Below, in pieces: positions 26,638 to 34,302 of a DNA stretch of 64,000 nt (position 1 is the first letter of the stretch; the number at the start of each line of letters is the position of its first letter). The notes beneath the pieces were generated by a model that worked only from the letters and a program-made list of their open reading frames with translations, ran no database searches and was not told the DNA's origin. The stretch is taken from contig NC_014365.1 in NCBI RefSeq assembly GCF_000143965.1, positions 3,251,501 to 3,315,500 on the forward strand, written 5' to 3'. The stretch comes from Desulfarculus baarsii DSM 2075 (GTDB lineage: Bacteria > Desulfobacterota > Desulfarculia > Desulfarculales > Desulfarculaceae). The position numbers were made by a program, and so were the translations under genes.

Positions 26638-26715
26638 TTGCGGGGCGGGAGGGGGCTCTTTTGCGGCGACAAAACCGCCCCCTCGCCCGCCCCGCGCCCC
26701 ACCCCTCCCCCGCAA
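26638..26715. repeat. GC-rich imperfect inverted repeat
   Basis: GGGGCGGGAGGGGGC near 26641-26655 pairs with GCCCCCTCGCCCGCCCC near 26678-26694, with a 2-nt bulge. A partly overlapping pair (TTGCGGGG and CCCCGCAA) flanks it. It sits directly after the purine-rich tract and could form a long hairpin. Confidence 0.5.
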
Positions 26716-26880
26716 AATAGCCTTCCGACCGCTGGGGCGCGTTTGTGGCTCCGAGGTGTCCGTGGCCACGCCGCCCGTTCGCGGCGCTGGTGCATGGGCT
26801 CTTAGAAGTCGGGCGCGGCTGCTTTGATAGCGGCGCTACAAAGAATCGCGGAATCGCGTTGGCTGGATTTAGCGGCCTAT

Positions 26881-27090
26881 CACCGGGAGCCATGGAGGGT
26901 AGGTGATAACCTCCCCTACTCGACCCGCTCTGCCTGGCCGGGCACCGGCCCACCGGGAGCCACGGAAGGTAGGTGTTAACCTGGCCTACTCGACCCGCTC
27001 TGGGAGGCCGGGCACCGGCCCACCGGGAGCTACGGACGGTAGGTGTTAGCCCGGCCTACTCGACCCGCCTTGCCTGGCCGGGCGCCGGCC
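26881..27090. repeat. three tandem copies of a 70-bp repeat
   Basis: Copies run 26881-26950, 26951-27020 and 27021-27090 with exact 70-bp spacing and about 85-90% identity. Each begins CACCGGGAGC, contains a GTAGG...CCTAC stem with an ~11-nt loop near its centre, and ends in a near-palindromic GGCCGGGCACCGGCC-like block. Differences between copies partly keep the pairing, for example CTGGCCTA and CCGGCCTA. Confidence 0.85.
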
Positions 27091-27168
27091 CCGCTCTGCC
27101 TGGCCGGGCGCCGGCCCCGCTTTGGGAGGCCAGGCACTGGCCCGGCCTTGCCTGGCCGGGAGCCGGCC
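27065..27168. repeat. four tandem copies of a 26-bp sub-repeat
   Basis: The last 26 bp of the 70-bp unit (CCGCcTTGCCTGGCCGGG...) is repeated on its own at 27065-27090, 27091-27116, 27117-27142 and 27143-27168. The array therefore seems to have grown by two different slippage or recombination steps. A GCTTGA/TCAAGC hairpin (27169-27198) follows. Confidence 0.8.
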
Positions 27169-27221
27169 GCTTGAAGGGGCCGGGCTTTTCCGTCAAGCTA
27201 GCGGTTGGTGATGAAAAAGCA

Positions 27222-27249
27222 TTGACAGGGCGGAGGCCGATACAATAAC
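27222..27249 (+). promoter_or_regulatory. putative promoter of the TetR/aco cluster
   Basis: A perfect TTGACA (27222-27227) is followed 16 or 17 bp later by an AT-rich ACAATAACA region that would serve as -10. The transcript start would fall close to the operator at 27257-27274. Confidence 0.5.
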
Positions 27250-27256
27250 ATCCTGC

Positions 27257-27274
27257 TGACTGAACGTACAGTCA
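27257..27274. promoter_or_regulatory. 18-bp inverted-repeat operator for the TetR regulator
   Basis: TGACTGAACGTACAGTCA has perfect outer half-sites TGACTG and CAGTCA around a near-symmetric core. It lies between the promoter and the TetR start, which is the usual place for autorepression. Its length and GAACGT core match the palindrome in front of the Fe-S gene at 25431. Confidence 0.7.
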
Positions 27275-27290
27275 TTGATTGGAAGCGATC

Positions 27291-27950
27291 ATGCCCAAAG
27301 AGACTTTCAAGAACATCCCCGAGGCCAAGCGCCAGAAATTCCTCAACGAAGCGGCGTTGTTGTTTGCCGGGAAAGGCTATGCCGGGGCGGACATGGGCGA
27401 ACTGGCTCGGCGGGCCGGCGTGTCCAAGGGTTCGATCTACAATTATTTCGAGAGCAAGGAAGACCTATTCCTTTATGTCTGCTCCTTCAACCTCGAACTT
27501 TCGCGTCAGGCCATTTACGGCACGATGGACCCGGATTGGGACATTTATCGCCAGATCGAGCATATTTTCGAGAGCGGGGCGCGTTTTATCGGCGATCACC
27601 CCGAGTTCATGGTCATTTATCTGAGCATGAGCGCCCCGGGCATGGAGCAATTTTCCCGGGCGCTGGCCCGCGAGACCGAGAAATTCACCAGCGACCATCT
27701 CAAGCGCGAGTTGGCCAAGGGCATCGCCGCCGGCGTGGTGCGGGCCGATTTGGACATCAAGCTGACGGCTTTCATCGTCAACGGCTTATACATCCTGTTT
27801 TTGTCCTCGCTGATGAGCGCCTATTTCCAGATCCGCATGAGTGAATACATGGAGATCGAAGGCGCGATCACCCCCGAGACGACGCGGGAGTTTTTGCAAA
27901 AAACCGTGGACCACATTCACAAGTTGCTACGGCCGCCCGCGGTCAAATAG
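27291..27950 (+). CDS. TetR family transcriptional regulator
   Basis: The 219-residue protein has a typical TetR N-terminal helix-turn-helix (about residues 14-58: FLNEAALLFAGKGYAGADMGELARRAGVSKGSIYNYFESKEDLF) and a larger helical ligand-binding domain. The ATG at 27291 has GGAAG 5 bp upstream; an in-frame TTG at 27279 would lie too close to the operator. It probably represses the transport and dehydrogenase genes behind it until the substrate or a CoA derivative binds. It has no other recognisable domain. Confidence 0.88.
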   Translation: MPKETFKNIPEAKRQKFLNEAALLFAGKGYAGADMGELARRAGVSKGSIYNYFESKEDLFLYVCSFNLELSRQAIYGTMDPDWDIYRQIEHIFESGARFIGDHPEFMVIYLSMSAPGMEQFSRALARETEKFTSDHLKRELAKGIAAGVVRADLDIKLTAFIVNGLYILFLSSLMSAYFQIRMSEYMEIEGAITPETTREFLQKTVDHIHKLLRPPAVK

Positions 27951-27975
27951 CCGCGCGCGCCCGGCGGAGGTTACG

Positions 27976-28812
27976 ATGTATCCAGACCTGAAAGACAAGA
28001 CAGCCCTGGTCACCGGGGCGGGCAAAAGAACGGGCATTGGCTACGCCATCGCCAAGGCCCTGGCCCAAAACGGCATGAACATCGTAATCACCGACCTGGG
28101 CGGCGCGCCCGCCGAGATCGCCGGCATCAAGACCGGCTCCAGCGGCGAGATGACTGACATTTGCCGCGAACTGACCCAGGATCATGGCGTAAAGGCCTTG
28201 GCCCTGGAGATGGACATCATCGACAGCGCCTCCATCGAAAAGGCCGTGGCCGCCGTGCGGGAGGCGTTCGGCCGGCTGGACGTTTTGGTCAACAACGCCG
28301 GCGCGGTGCTGGGCGCGCCCCAGGTGGTCCACAATTACGACGAGGCGGCCTGGATCAAGACCATCGACATCAACCTGCACGGCGTTTTTCGTGTCTCCAA
28401 GGCCTTCGTGCCGATCATGCTGGGCGCGCCGGCGGCCATCGTCAACATCGCCTCGCGGGCGGCCAAGCGTCCGCCGCTGTTCAACGGCGCCTATGGCGTG
28501 GCCAAGGCCGGCGTGGTCATGCTGACCAAGGTCATGGCCATGGAGTTGGGCGGCCAGAATCTGCGGGTCAACGCCGTCTGTCCCGGCCTGATCATGACCG
28601 ACATGCAGGTCCAGCGCATCCAGATGGAGGCCGACGTTTTCGGCACGACCTTCCAGGAGGCCGAAGCCCGCCTGGCCAAGGACGTGCCGCTGGGCCGCAT
28701 CGGCAAGCCTTCCGAGGTGGCCGATATGGTGGTTTATCTGGCCTCTGGTCAGGCGTCATACATCACCGGCCACGCCTACAACGTGGGCGGCGGCATCACC
28801 ATGGAATTGTAG
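27976..28812 (+). CDS. SDR family NAD(P)-dependent oxidoreductase
   Basis: This 278-residue short-chain dehydrogenase has the cofactor motif TGAGKRTGIG (13-22), NNAG (about 104-107), the active-site YGVAK motif (about 176-180) and PG segment (VCPGLIMTDM). It is a classical SDR of the FabG/acetoin-reductase type. The gene starts 25 bp after tetR with a GGCGGAGG site. In this setting a role in oxidising a secondary alcohol, for example a diol to an acetoin-like hydroxyketone, is a reasonable inference but the substrate cannot be read. Confidence 0.88.
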   Translation: MYPDLKDKTALVTGAGKRTGIGYAIAKALAQNGMNIVITDLGGAPAEIAGIKTGSSGEMTDICRELTQDHGVKALALEMDIIDSASIEKAVAAVREAFGRLDVLVNNAGAVLGAPQVVHNYDEAAWIKTIDINLHGVFRVSKAFVPIMLGAPAAIVNIASRAAKRPPLFNGAYGVAKAGVVMLTKVMAMELGGQNLRVNAVCPGLIMTDMQVQRIQMEADVFGTTFQEAEARLAKDVPLGRIGKPSEVADMVVYLASGQASYITGHAYNVGGGITMEL

Positions 28813-28899
28813 CCAGACCCAGGCTTTTTTCGGCGGTTCGACGAGCCGGCTCGCCATAAGCGCGCCGGAGTTCGGCCACAAACAAACCCGGAGGCTGCA

Positions 28900-30231
28900 A
28901 TGTCCAAGGCCCACGCCCATCACGACGACTATCTCATGCCAAAAGGCTATTCGTTCTATCTGTTTGGCTTGCTGTTTCTGCTTTATCTGTTCGACTACAT
29001 CGATCGCCAGGTGATCATCGCCCTGTTCCCCTACCTCAAAGACCCGGTGGACGGCTGGGGCCTGAGCAACGCCCAGTGCGGCATGCTGGTTTCGGCGGTG
29101 TATTGGTCGATCCTGATCTGCACCTTTCCCGTGTCGATCATCGTCGATCGCTGGAGCCGCAAAAAGAGCATCGGCATCATGGCCACCTTCTGGGGCTTGG
29201 CCACGCTGGCCTGCGCTTTCACGCAAAATTTCAGCCAGCTTTTCGCGGCCCGTACGGCCATCGGCGTTGGCGAGGCCGGCTACGCCCCCGGCGGCACGGC
29301 CATGATCTCGGCCATTTTTCCCGAGCGCATCCGTTCGCTGATGGTGGGCGTCTGGAACAGCTCCATCCCCCTGGGCATGGCCATGGGCATTGTGCTGGGC
29401 GGGCTGGTGGCCGGGACTTTTGGCTGGCGGCACGCCTTTGGCATCGTGGCCATCCCGGGGCTGATCGTGGCCATTTTGTTTTTCTTCGTGCGCGACTACA
29501 AGACGGTCAACCTCGATAAGAGCGACCATCCCGAGGCCAACCTGGCCAAGCAGACCAAGGCCATCCGCCAGAGCATGTCCAAGATGGACATCTTCCGCGC
29601 CTTTGCCGGCACGCCCTCGCTGCTTATGACCTATCTGGGCTTTTCGGGCATGATGTTTTTGTCCACCTCGCTGGTCACCTTCATGCCGACATATTTCCAC
29701 GACATCCAGGGTCTTGCCCACGATCAGGCCAACCTGATGACCAGCGGCGTGCTGTTGACGGCCATCATCGGCGCGCCCCTGGGTGGTTTCGTGGCCGATC
29801 GCTGGTTTCGCGTCAACCCCAAGGCCAGGCTGCTGGTGCCGGCCCTGTCGGCGGTGGTCTCGGCCGCGCTCTACATCATCGGCTTTGGTTTCATGGAAAA
29901 AGGCGCGTTGCAATACGTGGTCTTCGTCCTGGGCGGCGGCGTGAGCATCATGTACACATCCTCGGCCATCGCCGTGACCCAGGACGTCATTCACCCCGGC
30001 TTGCGGGCCATGTCCTACGCCCTGTGCGTCATCACCCAGCACATGTTCGGCAGCGCCATCGGCCCCTTCGCCACCGGGGCTTGGATCGACGCCCACGGCG
30101 TGGTTTCGGCGCTGTCGCTGGTGCCGGTGGTGGCCATCGTCTCGGGGGTGATCTTTTTCATCGGGGCCCAGTTTTACGAGCGCGACCTGGCCAAGGTGGC
30201 CAAGGTGCGCATCGAGGCGGAAGAGCGATGA
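28900..30231 (+). CDS. major facilitator superfamily transporter
   Basis: The 443-residue protein has 12 predicted transmembrane helices and MFS signatures: FDYIDRQVIIALFPYLK in helix 1, DRWSRKKSIG after helix 2, and a long central loop between helices 6 and 7 (about 205-230). It resembles the Spinster/ACS-type anion and sugar-acid symporters. It is 87 bp after the SDR gene and 25 bp before a Zn dehydrogenase, so it likely takes up the substrate of this cluster. The direction and substrate are not known. Confidence 0.85.
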   Translation: MSKAHAHHDDYLMPKGYSFYLFGLLFLLYLFDYIDRQVIIALFPYLKDPVDGWGLSNAQCGMLVSAVYWSILICTFPVSIIVDRWSRKKSIGIMATFWGLATLACAFTQNFSQLFAARTAIGVGEAGYAPGGTAMISAIFPERIRSLMVGVWNSSIPLGMAMGIVLGGLVAGTFGWRHAFGIVAIPGLIVAILFFFVRDYKTVNLDKSDHPEANLAKQTKAIRQSMSKMDIFRAFAGTPSLLMTYLGFSGMMFLSTSLVTFMPTYFHDIQGLAHDQANLMTSGVLLTAIIGAPLGGFVADRWFRVNPKARLLVPALSAVVSAALYIIGFGFMEKGALQYVVFVLGGGVSIMYTSSAIAVTQDVIHPGLRAMSYALCVITQHMFGSAIGPFATGAWIDAHGVVSALSLVPVVAIVSGVIFFIGAQFYERDLAKVAKVRIEAEER

Positions 30232-30256
30232 ACAACATTCAGCGGGAGGCCGTCCA

Positions 30257-31279
30257 ATGAAGGCCGTAGTCTACCGCGCCGGCCGGGGCCTGGCCTGCGA
30301 AGACATCGCCGCGCCCCGGCCCCAGGCCGATCAGGTGTTGGTGCGGGTGATCAACTGCGGGTTTTGCGGCTCGGATCATTCGCTGGTCCAGAGCGGCATG
30401 CTGGCCGACGGCTACGTGCTGGGCCACGAGATCAGCGGCGTCGTCGCCGAGGTGGGCGCGGATGTTTCGGGCGAGCTGCTGGGCCAGCGGGTGACGATCC
30501 GGCCGACATATTGCGGCCAATGTCCCGAGTGCCTGGCCGGCAAGCAGATGTTTTGCCAGCAAAACCGCCGCAGCACCGGCATCGGCGACCTGCCCGGCGG
30601 CTTTGCCGAGCAGCTTGTCTGCTACCCCCAGATGCTCATCCCCATCCCCGCCGGCGTCGACAGCCAAAACGCCGCCCTGGCCGAGGTGTTCGCCACTGGC
30701 CTGCACGGCGTGAAGGTGGCCGGCCGCGCCGGCGGTTCGGCCCTGGTGCTGGGCGGCGGGCCCATCGGCCTGGGGTTGATCAAGCTGCTCAAGCTGCAAG
30801 GCTTCGGGCCGGTTGGCCTGGGCGAGCCCCAGGCGGCCAAGCGCGAGCTGGCCCTGAGCTGGGGGGCCGACTTTGTCCTGGACCCCTTGAGCCAGCCCCT
30901 GGGCGAGGCCGTCCTGGCCCACACCGACGGCCGGGGCTTCGACGTGGTTTATGAATGCGCCGGCGCGCCCGACAACGTCCAGGCGGCCATGGACGCCTGC
31001 GCCCGTTTCGGCGTGGTCTGCGTGCTCAGCGTCATGGCCCGGATGGCCCAGATCCTGCCGCTGACGCTCAACTTCAAGGAGATCATCCTCACCGGGGCCT
31101 ATGGCAACGACCACGCCGAAAACCGCCAGATCCTGAATTGGATGGCCCAAGGCCGCCTGGACGGCCGGGGAATGATCAGCGACCTGATCGGCCTGGAGCA
31201 ACTGCCGGCGCTCTACCAAGAGCGCATCCATCCGGGCCAGGCCATCAAGGCGATGCTGCGCGTGGGGCCGGAGTTCTAG
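30257..31279 (+). CDS. zinc-dependent medium-chain alcohol dehydrogenase
   Basis: This 340-residue MDR protein has a catalytic zinc site (C37 in CGFCGSDH and GHE at 56-58), a structural zinc site (C86, C89, C92, C100) and a Rossmann GGGPIGLGLIKLLKL motif. Size and motifs match the butanediol/sorbitol/threonine dehydrogenase group. It lies next to acoX and the acetoin-dehydrogenase-type genes, so 2,3-butanediol dehydrogenase is an attractive guess. Its stop is 3 bp before acoX. Confidence 0.85.
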   Translation: MKAVVYRAGRGLACEDIAAPRPQADQVLVRVINCGFCGSDHSLVQSGMLADGYVLGHEISGVVAEVGADVSGELLGQRVTIRPTYCGQCPECLAGKQMFCQQNRRSTGIGDLPGGFAEQLVCYPQMLIPIPAGVDSQNAALAEVFATGLHGVKVAGRAGGSALVLGGGPIGLGLIKLLKLQGFGPVGLGEPQAAKRELALSWGADFVLDPLSQPLGEAVLAHTDGRGFDVVYECAGAPDNVQAAMDACARFGVVCVLSVMARMAQILPLTLNFKEIILTGAYGNDHAENRQILNWMAQGRLDGRGMISDLIGLEQLPALYQERIHPGQAIKAMLRVGPEF

Positions 31280-31282
31280 CCC

Positions 31283-32296
31283 ATGCCCGCCGTGGGGATC
31301 ATCGCCAACCCGGCCTCGGGCAAGGATATCCGCCGTCTGGTGGCCCATGGCGCGGTCTGCGACAACAACGCCAAGGTCGGCCTGTTGCGGCGGATCATGG
31401 CCGGGCTGGTGGCCGTGGGCGCCGGCGAGGTGGTGGCCATGCCCGACGCCGGCGATCTGGCCCGGCGGGCGGCGGCCGAAATGGGCCCGGCCTGCCGGCT
31501 GGAGCTTTTGGCCATGACCCCCACCGACAGCGCCCACGACAGCACGAGCGCCGCCGGCCTGTTGGACCGGCGCGGCGTGGCCTGCCTGATCGTCCTCGGT
31601 GGCGACGGCACCTGCCGGGCGGTGGCCAAGGCCAGCGGCGACACGCCGCTTCTGGCCGTCTCCACCGGCACCAACAACGTCTTTCCCACGGCGTTGGAGG
31701 GCACCCTGGCCGGCCTGGCCGCCGGCCTCGTGGCCACCGGCGCGGCCGGCCCGGCCTCGTGGCGCGCGCCCAAGCTGGAGATTATCGACCACGGCCGGGT
31801 CATCGACATGGCCTTGGTCGACGTGGCCGTCACCGCCCATTGCCAGACCGGCTGCAAGGCCCTCTGGCGGCCCGAGAGCCTGCGCCGGCTGTTTCTGACC
31901 AGGGCCGAGCCCACGGCCATCGGCCTTTCGGCCATCGGCGGTTGCCTGTCGCCCATGGCGGCCGATAGCGGCCAGGGCCTGGAGCTTGGCTTCGGGCCGG
32001 GCGGCCGGATGGTGCTGGCGACGATGGCGCCGGGGCTGGTGGCCCGGCTGGCCGTCAGCCGCTGGCGTCGATTCGCGCCGGACCAGGAACTGGTCATCGA
32101 CGGGCCGGCCACCCTGGCCCTGGACGGCGAACGCGAAATCATCATCAACCCCGGCCAACGCCTGGGCCTGCGCCTTTGCCTGGCGGGCCCCCGGGTGCTG
32201 GACGGAGCCAAGATTCTGGAGACGGCCGCCCACGCGGGGGCCTTCATGGCCCTGGCCGCGCGGCGCGCCGACCAAGACATATCGCCTCATTTTTAG
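31283..32296 (+). CDS. acoX: AcoX-like NAD kinase-family protein
   Basis: The 337-residue protein belongs to the ATP-NAD kinase superfamily by its GIIANPASGKDIRRL start and GGDGT motif (106-110), with STGTNNVFP following. AcoX proteins are found almost only with acetoin dehydrogenase genes; their reaction is not settled. The gene starts 3 bp after the dehydrogenase and 28 bp before acoA. A true NAD kinase is less likely because it is usually shorter and is not encoded in catabolic clusters. Confidence 0.82.
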   Translation: MPAVGIIANPASGKDIRRLVAHGAVCDNNAKVGLLRRIMAGLVAVGAGEVVAMPDAGDLARRAAAEMGPACRLELLAMTPTDSAHDSTSAAGLLDRRGVACLIVLGGDGTCRAVAKASGDTPLLAVSTGTNNVFPTALEGTLAGLAAGLVATGAAGPASWRAPKLEIIDHGRVIDMALVDVAVTAHCQTGCKALWRPESLRRLFLTRAEPTAIGLSAIGGCLSPMAADSGQGLELGFGPGGRMVLATMAPGLVARLAVSRWRRFAPDQELVIDGPATLALDGEREIIINPGQRLGLRLCLAGPRVLDGAKILETAAHAGAFMALAARRADQDISPHF

Positions 32297-32324
32297 AGGC
32301 CAGCCAACATACGGGAGAGATCCG

Positions 32325-33305
32325 ATGGAGATCACGAACGAACTGATGATCAAGCTCTACACCAACCTGGCGCGCACCAGGGCCTTTGACCAGGCCGCGG
32401 TCAAGTGGTTGGCCGGCGGCAAGCTGCTTTCGTTCTACCACCCGGCCCTGGGCGGCGAGGCCCCCGGCGTGGGCGGCACGACCATCCTGCGGCCCGACGA
32501 CGTCATCTATCCCCACCTGCGCGGCCACGGCCTGCCGCATCTGATCGGCAAGGGCGCCGACCCCAAGACCTACATGGCCGAACACTGCGGCCGGATCACC
32601 GGCTCGGGCGGCGGCCTGGGCGGGGTCCACGCGGCCTACGACGAGCTGGGCATCTATGGCGGCGGCGGCACCATCGGCAGCGCCTTCCCGCTGTCGGTGG
32701 GCTGGGGCGTGGCCTGCAAGAAAAACGGTCGCGGCCAAGTGGTGGTCTGCTTTTTCGGCGACGGCTCGTCCAACCGCGGCCCCTTCCACGAGGCCGCCAA
32801 CATGGCCGCCGTCTGGAAGCTGCCCATTGTCTGGGTCTGCGAAAACAACGGCATCGCCCAGTACGTGCCGATCAAGGACGCCTATCCCCTCGACGACATC
32901 GCCAGCCTGGCCGCCGGCTACGGCATGCCCGGCGTGGTCGTCGACGGCCAGGACGTGGTGGCCGTGGCCGAGGCCGTGGGCGCGGCGGTGGAGCGGGCCC
33001 GCCAGGGCCTGGGGCCGGCCATGGTCGAGTGCAAGACGGCCCGTTTTGGCTCGCACGGCATCGGCAACCCCGACAACTCCCACGGCGCGCCCCGCGATCC
33101 CAAGGAGATCGAGGAGCTGCGCAAGCGCGATCCGCTGGAGATCATGGAGCGGCGCCTCATCAGCCAGGGCGTGTTGAGCGCCGAGGGCCTGGCCGCCATC
33201 AAGCAGGCCGCCCAGCAAGAGGTGGCCGAGACCGAGAAATTCATCGACGAAAGCCCCTTCCCGGACGATCCGGCCATGCTCGACCGCGCGGTCTACGCGC
33301 AGTAA
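32325..33305 (+). CDS. acoA: acetoin dehydrogenase-type E1 alpha subunit (TPP-dependent)
   Basis: The 326-residue E1 alpha subunit binds thiamine diphosphate through GDGSSNRGPFHEAANMAAVW with a downstream NN pair (the GDG-x-NN motif). The HPALGGEAPGVGG and LRGHGLPHLIGKG segments match E1 alpha chains. With acoB it decarboxylates or cleaves a 2-oxo or hydroxyketone substrate and passes the acyl group to lipoyl-E2. The neighbour acoX argues for acetoin dehydrogenase; a branched-chain or pyruvate dehydrogenase cannot be excluded from sequence alone. Confidence 0.87.
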   Translation: MEITNELMIKLYTNLARTRAFDQAAVKWLAGGKLLSFYHPALGGEAPGVGGTTILRPDDVIYPHLRGHGLPHLIGKGADPKTYMAEHCGRITGSGGGLGGVHAAYDELGIYGGGGTIGSAFPLSVGWGVACKKNGRGQVVVCFFGDGSSNRGPFHEAANMAAVWKLPIVWVCENNGIAQYVPIKDAYPLDDIASLAAGYGMPGVVVDGQDVVAVAEAVGAAVERARQGLGPAMVECKTARFGSHGIGNPDNSHGAPRDPKEIEELRKRDPLEIMERRLISQGVLSAEGLAAIKQAAQQEVAETEKFIDESPFPDDPAMLDRAVYAQ

Positions 33306-33323
33306 AGAAAAGGGAGACGACCC

Positions 33324-34286
33324 ATGCGAGAGATAATGTATCTGGAGGCCATCAAGGAGGCCCTGGCCGAGGAGCTGGAGCGCGACGAAAAGGTCTTCAT
33401 CATTGGCGAAGGCGTGCAGACCGGCGCTTTCGGCACCACCTCGGGCCTGGTGCAGCGTTTCGGCCCCGAACGGATCATGGACGCGCCCCTTTCCGAGACG
33501 GCCATCGCCGGCGTGGCCGTTGGCGCATCGCTCATGGGCTATCGGCCGGTGGCCGACATGATGTTCGCCGACTTTCTCTATTGCTGCGCCGACGAGGTCT
33601 TTCTCAAGGCCCCGCAGTGGCGGCTGATCCAGGGCGGCAGCCAGAGCCTGCCCTGCGTGTTCATGGCCTCCATCGGCGGCTATCGCAAGCTGGGCAACGA
33701 GCACTCCCAGTGCCCGACCTACCTGGCCCTGCACAATCCGGGCATCAAGTGCGTCTGCCCCTCCAACCCCTACGACGCCAAGGGCCTGCTGAAAACGGCC
33801 ATCCGCGACAACAACCCGGTGCTGTTTTTGCACCACAAGGGCCTGCTGGGCATGAAGGGCGAAGTGCCCACGGAAGACTACACCGTGCCCTTTGGCCAGG
33901 CGGCCATCCTGCGCGAGGGCACGGATGTGACCATCGTGGCCACCTCATTCATGACCTTCTGGGCCACCGCCGCCGCCGACCTGTTTGCCGGCCAGATCAG
34001 TTGCGAGGTCATCGACCCGCGCACGCTGGAGCCTTTCGACCTGGACACGGTGCTTAAATCGCTGGAAAAAACCAACCGCCTGGTGATCATCGACGAAGAC
34101 ACCGAACGCTGCGGTTTCGCCGCGGAGCTGGGCATGCAGATCATGGAGCACGGCTTCGACCTGCTGGACGCGCCCGTGCAGCGGGTCTGCGCCAAGAATT
34201 ATCCCATCCCCGGCGGCGTGATGGAAAAATACGTCCTGCCCCAGCCCGAGTGGGTCTTGGCGGCCATCGAAAAGGTTATGCAGTAG
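33324..34286 (+). CDS. acoB: acetoin dehydrogenase-type E1 beta subunit
   Basis: The 320-residue E1 beta chain starts MREIMYLEAIKEALAEELER and has EGVQTGAFGTTSGLVQRFGPERIMDAPLSE, a stretch strongly conserved in transketolase-type beta subunits. EHSQCPTYLALHNPGIK and the C-terminal transketolase C domain (EVIDPRTLEPFD) complete it. It follows acoA by 18 bp with an AGGGAG site and forms the alpha2beta2 E1 component. Confidence 0.88.
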   Translation: MREIMYLEAIKEALAEELERDEKVFIIGEGVQTGAFGTTSGLVQRFGPERIMDAPLSETAIAGVAVGASLMGYRPVADMMFADFLYCCADEVFLKAPQWRLIQGGSQSLPCVFMASIGGYRKLGNEHSQCPTYLALHNPGIKCVCPSNPYDAKGLLKTAIRDNNPVLFLHHKGLLGMKGEVPTEDYTVPFGQAAILREGTDVTIVATSFMTFWATAAADLFAGQISCEVIDPRTLEPFDLDTVLKSLEKTNRLVIIDEDTERCGFAAELGMQIMEHGFDLLDAPVQRVCAKNYPIPGGVMEKYVLPQPEWVLAAIEKVMQ

Positions 34287-34302
34287 CGGAAAAGAGAGCG
34301 CA

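Larger units (their letters stand above)
26368..27221. other. gene-free island with unusual composition
   Basis: This 850-bp stretch has no convincing gene. In order it holds a G/T-rich run of short repeats (26420-26475), a strongly AT- and purine-rich tract (26486-26633), a GC-rich stem region (26638-26715), degraded-looking sequence with no clear reading frame (26720-26880), and nested tandem repeats (26881-27168). Composition changes sharply at both ends compared with the flanking genes, which hints at insertion or decay. Confidence 0.6.

Noticed and set aside
26881-27060. Similarity of GGTAGGTGTTAACC in the repeats to the c-di-GMP riboswitch GGTAGGTAGCGGGGTTACC segment
   Set aside because: The other conserved parts of the GEMM riboswitch are missing, and three tandem near-copies in front of a TetR gene do not fit that class.
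26881-27168. Possible CRISPR array
   Set aside because: There are only three 70-bp direct copies without unique spacers, and no cas genes in the window.
26973-27248. A 91-codon frame over the tandem repeats, and several minus-strand frames in 26398-26953
   Set aside because: The translated products are low-complexity, have no ribosome site and simply follow the repeat periods or the purine tract. The 70-bp unit is not a multiple of three, so a repeated peptide would not be kept.
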